A stretch of DNA of 64,000 bases from Parvularcula oceani. GTDB taxonomy: Bacteria > Pseudomonadota > Alphaproteobacteria > Caulobacterales > Parvularculaceae. Below are positions 54,057 through 60,961 of this stretch, in pieces; the first letter of the stretch is position 1, and each line of letters starts with the position of its first letter. Position numbers and translations under genes: made by a program. A model generated the notes under the pieces. The model did not search any database. It had not been told where the DNA came from and saw only the letters and a list, made by a program, of their open reading frames with translations. Where the stretch lies: positions 1-64,000 of the forward strand of contig NZ_JPHU01000012.1 of the NCBI RefSeq assembly GCF_000733125.1, read 5' to 3'.

Positions 54057-55856
54057 TTACCGCTGCAGGACATAAGTGCCCGGCGCGGGCGTGGGCACAC
54101 CCTCGCCTTCGCCCTCGATTGCATGAGGGGAGCCGGGATCCACCTCTCCCAGGACGGGCGGCTCGCGCTCGCCGGAGGAATGCTCCTTCAGCCAGTCCGA
54201 CCATGCCGGCCACCAGCTGCCCTCATCCGCCGGGATCTCCTGCATCCATTCATCGGCCGTCATGAAGAAGCCCTCCTTCTTCCTCGTCCTCATGCGGTAT
54301 TCGCGGCCCGAATGCCCCGGCTCGCTGACGATGCCGCCATTATGGCCTCCCGAAGCGAGCGCGAAGGTGACATCCGTGTCCGCCAGCAGATGGATCGCAT
54401 AGACCGAGCGCCAGGGCGCGACATGATCCTGCGCGGTGCCCAAGGCAAAGATCGGCACACGGATATCGGACAGCGCCACCACCTCGCCATCCGCGACCAG
54501 CCGCCCTTCGGCGAAGTCGTTGTCCAGATAGAAGTGCCGCAGATATTCCGCGTGCATGCGCGCGGGCATCCGCGTGCCATCGGCGTTCCACGCCATCAGG
54601 TCGATATGCCTCGGCCGCTCGCCCAGCCAGTATTGCTGCTGGAGGCGCGACCAGATCAGGTCGCGCGACCGCAGGATCTGGAAGGCACCGCCCATCATCC
54701 GGGAATCGAGAACCCCCTCCTGCCACATCAGATCCTCGAGGAGGTGAAGCTGGCTCTCGTCGATGAAGACGGAGAGTTCGCCCGCCTGCTCGAAATCGGT
54801 CTGCGCCGCGAGCAGAGTCAGCGAGGCGAGGCGATCCTCCTTGCGCCGGCCCAGCAGCGCCGCGCCGACCGCCGCGAGGGTTCCGCCGAGGCAATAGCCG
54901 ACCAGATGGACCTTCGCGCCGCCGGCGATGCGGTCCACAACCCCCAGAGCCTCCAGAATGCCGCTTCGCAGATAGTCATCCATCCCGATATCCCGGTCCT
55001 GCGGCTCCGGATTGCGCCAGGAGACCATGAAGACGGTATGGCCCCGCCCGATGAGGTCCCGGACCAGCGAGTTGTGCGGAGACAGATCGAGCACGTAGTA
55101 TTTCATGATCCAGGCCGGGACGATCAGGATCGGCTCTTTGGCCACCTTGTCGGTCGCCGGTTCGTACTGAATGAGCTCCACCAGCCGGTCGCGATGGACG
55201 ACCCGTCCCGGCGTCACCGCCAGATCCTTGCCGACAGCGAAGCCTTCGGTACCCTCCGGCGGATCTCCGGCGGCCTCGCGCGCGAGATCGCCGGCGAGAT
55301 GATGCAGCCCGCGAACGAGATTCGCGCCGCGCTCCTCCAGAGTCGCCTCCGCGATCTTGGGATTCGTCCACAGCCCGTTGCTCGGACAGAGAAGGTCGAG
55401 CGCCTGACGCGAGGAAAAGCTGACGAGCTGCCGGTGGCGGCGCGATACGCCCGGAACCGCCTCCGCCGCATGGCGCCACCAGCCCTGCGTCGCGAGGAAG
55501 GCGCGCGCATAGTAGGCGAAGGGAAATCTCGACCATTCGGGGTCGCGGAAGCGGGCGTCACCGCAAAGATCCCGGTCGCCTTCAAGAGGCAGATGGTGAT
55601 GGGCTGGCAAGACCGCATGGCGTGCAAGCTCGGCACATCGCCGCACCGCATCCTCCGCCAGGCTGGCCGCCGTTCCCGGCGCGATGGCGAGATGGCCGAT
55701 CCAGTCCGTCCATGCGGCAAGATAGGTCAGGGGAGACACGCCGCCGCTGAGGCGGGCGAGCGCGATATGCGACATCCGGTCGAGGGCGCCGAAGGCATCA
55801 TCCTCATGCGGAATGGCGCCGTCCCGCGCTTGGGTGAAGGAGTGGGTTTCGGTCAT
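54057..55856 (-). CDS. phaC: Class I polyhydroxyalkanoate synthase
   Basis: The 599-residue enzyme polymerises (R)-3-hydroxyacyl-CoA into storage polyester. The alpha/beta domain has the lipase-like box GYCLGG with nucleophile Cys322; the acid is Asp in GTAQDHVAPW and the base His in ASGGHNGG. N-terminal YARAFLATQGWW and SPSNGLW-like CPSNGLWTNP are PhaC features. It is preceded by usp (48-nt gap) and followed by ackA. There is no phaA/phaB nearby; the (R)-hydroxyacyl-CoA may come from the MaoC-Pta fusion or from genes outside. Confidence 0.94.
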   Translation of the reverse strand: MTETHSFTQARDGAIPHEDDAFGALDRMSHIALARLSGGVSPLTYLAAWTDWIGHLAIAPGTAASLAEDAVRRCAELARHAVLPAHHHLPLEGDRDLCGDARFRDPEWSRFPFAYYARAFLATQGWWRHAAEAVPGVSRRHRQLVSFSSRQALDLLCPSNGLWTNPKIAEATLEERGANLVRGLHHLAGDLAREAAGDPPEGTEGFAVGKDLAVTPGRVVHRDRLVELIQYEPATDKVAKEPILIVPAWIMKYYVLDLSPHNSLVRDLIGRGHTVFMVSWRNPEPQDRDIGMDDYLRSGILEALGVVDRIAGGAKVHLVGYCLGGTLAAVGAALLGRRKEDRLASLTLLAAQTDFEQAGELSVFIDESQLHLLEDLMWQEGVLDSRMMGGAFQILRSRDLIWSRLQQQYWLGERPRHIDLMAWNADGTRMPARMHAEYLRHFYLDNDFAEGRLVADGEVVALSDIRVPIFALGTAQDHVAPWRSVYAIHLLADTDVTFALASGGHNGGIVSEPGHSGREYRMRTRKKEGFFMTADEWMQEIPADEGSWWPAWSDWLKEHSSGEREPPVLGEVDPGSPHAIEGEGEGVPTPAPGTYVLQR

Positions 55857-55904
55857 GGGACTATGCCCCCCTCGGGCTGAACCCGTCCTGACGGGTCGTC
55901 GCCT

Positions 55905-56762
55905 TCACTCGGCCATGAGGACGCTGAACTCGGTGTCGAACAGCATGGCGCGCGTGACGCCGCCAAAGGCCAGCTCCCGCCAGCGCTGGCTCGCATAGGC
56001 GCCCATGATGATCAGGCTCGCGCCCATATCGCGGGCCTCGGCGCGCAGGCAGTCCTCGGTCCTTCCGTCCGGCCGCTCGATGACCCGCACGGCCGGCGCC
56101 ATGCCGTGCCGGCGGAGATAGGCTGCGATGGCGTCGGCGCCGGGCGCGCCCTCCTCTCCCTCCCCCACCGTGGCGACGGCGATGCGCGGCACGAGGCGCA
56201 GGATCGGCAGGGCCGCCGTCACCGCCCGCGCCGCCTCGCGGCTGCCGTCCCAGGCGATGAGCGCCGCCGGCGGGAGCGCCTCCCAGCCGCCCTGCGGCAG
56301 GAACAGGGCGGGCCTGCCCGAAGAAAGCAGCAGTTCCTCACGGAACGTGCCGTCGACCGGGTCCTGTCCGGTTCCGCCCGCTGCGACGATGCTGACATCC
56401 GCCTGCCGCGCAGCCAGCCCCAGAGTGCCGCGATGGCCGGGCGTCATCGTCCAGGACGAGGAGACGCGGCCGTCCTGTCCGGCCTCCTCCGCCCCGGTCC
56501 GCAGGACGCCATTCTCCTGGCAGGCCTCCTCCCAGGCGGCGCCGAGCGAGCTCGCCAGCCTTTCCTCGAAGGCGCGCGCCTCGGCATAGAGATCGTCCTC
56601 GAGAACGCCGGGATAGCGCTGCACCACGGCGAAGAGCGGTTCGAGCGGGTGGTGAGCCATGATGTGGCCTCCGCGCTGATCCTTCCGCGCGAGCATCACC
56701 GCCGCATCGAAGGCGGCGCGGAAGGAGGCGAGGTCGAAGGCGGGCAGGAAAAGCGTCTTCAT
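55905..56762 (-). CDS. Universal stress protein, tandem UspA domains
   Basis: The 285-residue protein has two degenerate UspA domains. The second holds LIAWDGSREAARAVTAALP (about 168-186) and LIIMGAYASQRWRELAFGGVTRAML (about 250-274), whose G-2x-G/A-9x-G-T pattern suggests ATP/AMP binding; the first lacks it. In the alphaproteobacterial family such proteins accumulate in oxygen-limited or stationary cells. It is the first gene of a usp-phaC-ackA unit and has the FNR-like site at 56815 in front. Confidence 0.9.
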   Translation of the reverse strand: MKTLFLPAFDLASFRAAFDAAVMLARKDQRGGHIMAHHPLEPLFAVVQRYPGVLEDDLYAEARAFEERLASSLGAAWEEACQENGVLRTGAEEAGQDGRVSSSWTMTPGHRGTLGLAARQADVSIVAAGGTGQDPVDGTFREELLLSSGRPALFLPQGGWEALPPAALIAWDGSREAARAVTAALPILRLVPRIAVATVGEGEEGAPGADAIAAYLRRHGMAPAVRVIERPDGRTEDCLRAEARDMGASLIIMGAYASQRWRELAFGGVTRAMLFDTEFSVLMAE

Positions 56763-56814
56763 CGCGAAGTCCCCGAAGCTCCGGCGAGCGGACCAGCAAA
56801 GCCGGCGCTCCGCC

Positions 56815-56828
56815 TTGATGCAGGTCAG
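56815..56828. promoter_or_regulatory. FNR/FixK-type site shared by ldhA and usp
   Basis: TTGATGCAGGTCAG is centred 64.5 nt before the ldhA ATG and 59.5 nt before the divergent usp ATG. TAGGAT at 56851-56856 is 32 nt from the centre towards ldhA, where a -10 element would be. Confidence 0.7.
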
Positions 56829-56885
56829 GCCGCGCCCGCGCCGGCCGCGCTAGGATCGGTCCTGCACAGCTCTGGAGGACCGGCC

Positions 56886-57875
56886 ATGCGCATCTGCGTC
56901 TTCGGCGCGAAGCCGCATGACGAACGCACCCTCAGCGAGGCCGCAGGCGAGCGGCATGCGCTGCGCTTCCTCGCGCCGCCGCTCGACCACCTGACCGCCC
57001 GCCTCGCCGAACATGCCGAGGCCGCCTGCATCTTCGTCAATGACGAGGCGGACGAGGCGGCGCTGCGCGTTCTTTCGGAAGGGGGCGTCCGCCTCCTGCT
57101 TCTGCGCTGCTCGGGCTACAACAATGTCGACCTCGAAGCGGCCGCGAGGCTCGGCATCGCCGTGGCGCGGGTGCCCGCCTATTCCCCGCACGCCGTCGCG
57201 GAGCACGCGCTCGCCCTGCTCCTGACCTTGAACAGGAAGACCCATCGCGCCCATGCGCGGGTGCGCGAAGGCAATTTCGCGCTCGACGGGCTCGAAGGCT
57301 GGGACATTCACGGCAAGACGGCCGGCATCATCGGGACGGGCAGCATCGGCAGCTGCGCGGCGCAGATCTTCGCGGGGCTCGGCTGCCGCGTCCTCGCCAC
57401 GGACCCGGCCCCTTCGGACGCGCTCGCGGGGCTCGCGCGATACGTGTCCTTCGCGGAGCTGATGAGCGAGAGCGACGTGATCAGCCTGCACTGCCCCCTG
57501 ACGCCGGATACCCACCACCTGATCGATGCCGGCGCCCTCGCCCTCACCAAGCGGGGCGTCACCCTGATCAACACCTCGCGCGGGGGGCTCGTCGATACCC
57601 GAGCCGTGATCGCGGCGCTCAAGAGCGAGCATCTCGGCGCGCTCGGCCTCGACGTCTACGAGGAGGAGGCGGACATGTTCTTCGAGGATCTGTCAGGACA
57701 CGTCCTGCAGGACGACGTCTTCGCCCGCCTGCTGACCTTCCCGAACGTGCTTGTGACCGGCCATCAGGGCTTCTTCACCCGCGAAGCGCTGCGCGCCATC
57801 GCCGAAACGACGATCGCGAACGCAACGGCCTTCGAGGAGGAGGGCGCGCCCCGCCATCCGGTCACGGCGGACTGA
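56886..57875 (+). CDS. ldhA: D-lactate dehydrogenase (NAD-dependent, fermentative type)
   Basis: The 329-residue 2-hydroxyacid dehydrogenase reduces pyruvate to D-lactate. It has the LdhA-type RCSGYNNVDL near residue 78, the NAD motif GTGSIG near 152, the catalytic Arg in NTSRGGLVDT, and DVYEEEADMFFEDLSGHVLQDD and VTGHQGFFT, which are distinctive of D-LDH and separate it from phosphoglycerate dehydrogenase. The proton-donor His is in TGHQ. GGAGG precedes the ATG. It is divergent from usp and shares its FNR-like site. It would reoxidise NADH when respiration stops. Confidence 0.92.
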   Translation: MRICVFGAKPHDERTLSEAAGERHALRFLAPPLDHLTARLAEHAEAACIFVNDEADEAALRVLSEGGVRLLLLRCSGYNNVDLEAAARLGIAVARVPAYSPHAVAEHALALLLTLNRKTHRAHARVREGNFALDGLEGWDIHGKTAGIIGTGSIGSCAAQIFAGLGCRVLATDPAPSDALAGLARYVSFAELMSESDVISLHCPLTPDTHHLIDAGALALTKRGVTLINTSRGGLVDTRAVIAALKSEHLGALGLDVYEEEADMFFEDLSGHVLQDDVFARLLTFPNVLVTGHQGFFTREALRAIAETTIANATAFEEEGAPRHPVTAD

Positions 57876-57885
57876 CCTGGCGCAA
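57872..57885. promoter_or_regulatory. Weak FNR/FixK-like site upstream of a usp gene
   Basis: CTGACCTGGCGCAA differs from the other sites in its first base and overlaps the ldhA stop codon. Its centre is about 89 nt from the downstream usp start, so the geometry does not fit the others. Treat it as doubtful. Confidence 0.3.
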
Positions 57886-57886
57886 G

Positions 57887-57907
57887 GCAGGGCCCGAACG
57901 GCCCTGC
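57887..57907 (+). terminator. Hairpin after ldhA
   Basis: GCAGGGCC and GGCCCTGC pair perfectly around CGAAC, 11 nt after the ldhA stop. No T-run follows. Confidence 0.45.
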
Positions 57908-57967
57908 GAAGACAGGGCGGAGGAGGCGGCCAAGTCTTCGTCCACGGTCGCCCGCTGAGAGGTCCCT

Positions 57968-58729
57968 ATGCCGAATTCATTCAGAGGTCCCGTTCTCGCC
58001 GCCACGGATTTCACGGACGAGGCCACGATGGTCCTGCAACGGGCCTTCCGCCTGGCGTCAAGATGGGAATGCGCGGTCGAGGCCGTCCACGCCACCGATG
58101 AGCGGGACACCGCCCATGCCGAGGCGGAGCGCCGCCTGCGCGCCGAGGTGGAACGGGTCGGCTTCGGCAAGGATGTGCGCTCCTGCACGAGCATCGTCAG
58201 GGGCGGCCCCGCCGCTCTTGCCGCCGAAGCGGAACGGCTCGAAGCGCGCAGCGTGGTGCTGGGCTTCCACAAGGACCGCCCGGGAGGAACCGAGCGCCTC
58301 GGCTCCGCCATGGAAACGCTGCTCCATTCGGTGCCGAACGACGTGCTGGTGGTCGGGATGCGGCCGGTCGCCGACTATCGCCGCGTTCTCGTGCTGTGGG
58401 ACGGGGAAAAGCCGCTCATGCCCGCGCTGGAAGCGGGGCGGCATTACGGTCCGGAAGCGGAACTGGCGGTGCTATCCGCCGTGCCGACCGACATGAAGGT
58501 CGCCGCGCGGCGGCACGAGATGCGGGCCGCGCTGCGCACGCTCCAGGCGCGGGACATCGCCACTGTCGTGGCGGCCGGCACGCTCGTTCAGGTCATCCGC
58601 GAGCAGGCCGGCCCGGGCGATCTCGCCGTGCTCAGCACGCGGGGCAATGTCCTGGGCACGGTCAGCTACAAGGCGGAGGCCCTGCTGTCGGCGCGGGTGT
58701 GCGACACGCTCTGCCTGCACGCAGCCTGA
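57968..58729 (+). CDS. Universal stress protein family, tandem UspA domains
   Basis: The 253-residue protein has two Usp-like domains, the first starting VLAATDFTDEATMVLQRAF and the second RRVLVLWDGEKPLMPALEAG. Neither carries the classical G-2x-G-9x-G(S/T) nucleotide motif, so this is a non-ATP-binding type. The C-terminus VLSTRGNVLGTVSYKAEALL resembles the domain with changed loop residues. It follows ldhA by 92 nt with a hairpin between, so it probably has its own promoter. Confidence 0.85.
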   Translation: MPNSFRGPVLAATDFTDEATMVLQRAFRLASRWECAVEAVHATDERDTAHAEAERRLRAEVERVGFGKDVRSCTSIVRGGPAALAAEAERLEARSVVLGFHKDRPGGTERLGSAMETLLHSVPNDVLVVGMRPVADYRRVLVLWDGEKPLMPALEAGRHYGPEAELAVLSAVPTDMKVAARRHEMRAALRTLQARDIATVVAAGTLVQVIREQAGPGDLAVLSTRGNVLGTVSYKAEALLSARVCDTLCLHAA

Positions 58730-58776
58730 TCGGCCGGACGCCTGCCGCCGCCCCCGAGGGGTGGCGGCTCGCCGGT

Positions 58777-59604
58777 TCAATGCGCCATCAGTACGGGGAG
58801 CTTCGGCTCCGCCAGCATATGCTGGGTCATCCCGCCCAGGATCGATTCGCGCCACCGGGCGTGACCATAGGCGCCCATGACGATCAGGTCCGCACCGATA
58901 TCGCCCGCGGCCTGCTCGACCTGGTTCGCCGTGGCGCCCAGCCTGTCGCCGACCGACAGAATGGCGGCGTTGATTCCCTTGCGCCGAAGCGCCTCCGTGA
59001 GAGTCTCGGGCTCTGGCGCATGAGCCTCCACCTCTCCGAGGCTGAGGACGTCGACGCGCTCCGCCATCTTCAGGAGCGGCATCGCCGCGGCCACGGCGCG
59101 GCCTGCTTCCATGCTGCCGTTCCAGGCGATGAGGATCCTGGCCGGCACAGCCTTGAGCGCGGCCGGGAGCAGAAGGACGCCGCGGCCGGACCGCGCCAGC
59201 AGCGCGAGGTGGAGGTCCGAGAGATTCAGCCTGTCCGCCGCGCCGCGGTTGTGGATCACGACGAGATCGCTGGCGCGGGCGGCCTTGGGCGCGAGGATGG
59301 ACGCATCGCCGTCGGCGACCTGCCAATCGGTGGAGACGCCCCGGGGCGCATCGCTCCGCAGCCGCTCGAATGTCTCGGAAAGCCGCGCCTGCCTAGCCCT
59401 CGAGCGCTCTCCGAAGCTCGCCTCGACCTCCGCCATGTCCCATAGCGGATTGGAATTCGCGACGCGCCGCGGATCGGGCACGGCGTGATAGGCCGTGACA
59501 TGCCCGCCCCCCGGCCCGGCGAGCAGAAGCGCCGCAGCGAAATCCAGGGCGAAGCTGGTCTCCTCGACCGCAGGAACGAAGAGATCGGTAAGGGTGCTGG
59601 TCAT
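58777..59604 (-). CDS. Universal stress protein, tandem UspA domains
   Basis: The 275-residue protein has two Usp domains; the second contains ILIAWNGSMEAGRAVAAAMP (about 152-171) and LIVMGAYGHARWRESILGGMTQHML (about 241-265), a good G-2x-G-9x-G-T ATP-binding motif. It resembles the usp at 55905 and is probably a paralogue. It is convergent with the usp at 57968 (48 nt between) and has the FNR-like site at 59659 upstream. Confidence 0.92.
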   Translation of the reverse strand: MTSTLTDLFVPAVEETSFALDFAAALLLAGPGGGHVTAYHAVPDPRRVANSNPLWDMAEVEASFGERSRARQARLSETFERLRSDAPRGVSTDWQVADGDASILAPKAARASDLVVIHNRGAADRLNLSDLHLALLARSGRGVLLLPAALKAVPARILIAWNGSMEAGRAVAAAMPLLKMAERVDVLSLGEVEAHAPEPETLTEALRRKGINAAILSVGDRLGATANQVEQAAGDIGADLIVMGAYGHARWRESILGGMTQHMLAEPKLPVLMAH

Positions 59605-59658
59605 GAGCTGGCTCCACGAGGTTTCGTGCGAGCCTAGACGGGAGCTCAGGGTCCCACT

Positions 59659-59672
59659 TTGACCTGCCCCAA
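59659..59672. promoter_or_regulatory. FNR/FixK-type site upstream of usp
   Basis: TTGACCTGCCCCAA, centred 61.5 nt before the minus-strand usp ATG. TAGGCT on the minus strand (59631-59636) lies 32 nt from the centre as the likely -10. Confidence 0.7.
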
Positions 59673-59724
59673 ATCGCCCTCGACTGACCGGCGGGCGGCG
59701 GCAAACAAGTCCTCGCCCTCCGCC

Positions 59725-60144
59725 TCAGCGCCGCAAGGCCCCCAAGACGTCCCGCAGCTCGCCGGACAGGGTGCGGGCGACCGTGTGGTTCACGTCGTCG
59801 ACGCTCAGGAGGCCGATCACCTGGTTCTCAGCCGACAGGACGGGACAGCGCCGGACGCCGTCCGCCTCGAGCCGCAGCACCACCGGAGCGATGTCCTCGG
59901 TCGGCTGGCAGGTGATCACCGGCGCGGACATCAGCGTGCCTACCATCACGGCCGAGGGATCGAGGCCCTCTGCCATCACCTTGAGCACGAGGTCCCTGTC
60001 GGTGAGGACGCCCGCCGGTCGGCCGTCTTCCACGACCACCAGCAGGCCCGCCCCCTCCTCCCGCAGCAACCGGGCGGCTTCGAGGGCGGAGGCGCCCGGC
60101 CCGCAGGTCGGAACGGAGCGCTGCATGACATCGATGACCCGCAT
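59725..60144 (-). CDS. CBS domain protein (tandem CBS pair)
   Basis: The 139-residue protein consists of two CBS domains (RVIDVMQRSVPTCGPGASALEAARLL and TLMSAPVITCQPTEDIAPVVLRLEADGVRRCPVL), a module that binds AMP/ATP or S-adenosylmethionine and senses energy state. The start is at the ATG with AGGAGGAGAG directly before it; the open frame is longer but unconserved. Such stand-alone proteins are frequent beside usp genes. It shares the FNR-like site at 60196 with the divergent pgmB. Confidence 0.9.
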   Translation of the reverse strand: MRVIDVMQRSVPTCGPGASALEAARLLREEGAGLLVVVEDGRPAGVLTDRDLVLKVMAEGLDPSAVMVGTLMSAPVITCQPTEDIAPVVLRLEADGVRRCPVLSAENQVIGLLSVDDVNHTVARTLSGELRDVLGALRR

Positions 60145-60195
60145 CTCTCCTCCTCTCGGGGTCAGCCGCCTAAACCCGGAAGGACCGCCCGCGCC

Positions 60196-60209
60196 TTGAC
60201 CTCGAACAA
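60196..60209. promoter_or_regulatory. FNR/FixK-type site between CBS gene and pgmB
   Basis: TTGACCTCGAACAA, centred 58.5 nt before the CBS start and 42.5 nt before the pgmB ATG. TTAGGC on the minus strand (60168-60173) lies 32 nt from the centre as a -10 for the CBS gene. Confidence 0.65.
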
Positions 60210-60244
60210 AGTCCGCGGGCCGGTCGGTCTGGCAGCATCCGGCC

Positions 60245-60961
60245 ATGAGCAAGCCCTCCTCGCCTGCGCCATCCGCCCGCGTCGCTCTTCACGCCGACAC
60301 CGTGCGGGCGGCGATCTTCGATCTGGACGGCGTGATCACCTGCACGGCGACGCTTCATTTCGAGGCGTGGCGGGATGCGGTGGCCGAGATCCTCCCGGGC
60401 GCCGCTCCTCTCGGAGCGGAGGAGTACCGCGCCCGCGTCGATGGCCGCTCGCGCGCGGACGGCGCGGCGCACCTCGCCGGGCAGAGGGGCACGGCGGACG
60501 AGGCGGGCCGGCTCGCGGACCGCAAGAACGCGCTCTATCGGCAGAAGCTCGAAGAGGGGCGCGCGGCGCTGGCGCCGGGGGCGCAGGCGCTTCTCTCGGG
60601 CCTTCGGCGCCGGGGCATCCTGACAGGTCTCTTCACCGCAAGCAGGAACGCGTCTTCGGTCCTCGGCGCCCTGTCCCTGAAGCCCTGCTTCGATGCGGTG
60701 ATCGATGGCGAGACGGCGCGGCGCGAGCGTCTCGCGAGCAAGCCCGCGCCCGATCTTCCCCGCGCCTGCGCCGGGCGGCTCGGCGTCCGCCCCGATGCCT
60801 GCGCCGGGTTCGAGGATGCAGCGGCAGGCATCGAAGCCCTCGCCGCCGCGGGCTTCGGCATGGTGGTCGGCATCGCAGGGGACGACCGCGCCGCGAAGCT
60901 TCGCGCTGCGGGCGCCGGGCACGTGGTTCCCAGCCTCGCCTTTGTCGGGATCGTCCCATGA
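60245..60961 (+). CDS. pgmB: Beta-phosphoglucomutase
   Basis: The 238-residue HAD-family mutase converts beta-glucose 1-phosphate to glucose 6-phosphate. It has AAIFDLDGVITCTATLHFEAW (nucleophile and acid/base D26 and D28), TASRNASSVL, SKPAPD and AGFEDAAAGIEAL. The C-terminal VGI segment is normal. The stop overlaps the GH65 start codon (ATGA), so the two are coupled. GH65 phosphorylases release beta-glucose 1-phosphate, which is exactly its substrate. Confidence 0.9.
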   Translation: MSKPSSPAPSARVALHADTVRAAIFDLDGVITCTATLHFEAWRDAVAEILPGAAPLGAEEYRARVDGRSRADGAAHLAGQRGTADEAGRLADRKNALYRQKLEEGRAALAPGAQALLSGLRRRGILTGLFTASRNASSVLGALSLKPCFDAVIDGETARRERLASKPAPDLPRACAGRLGVRPDACAGFEDAAAGIEALAAAGFGMVVGIAGDDRAAKLRAAGAGHVVPSLAFVGIVP

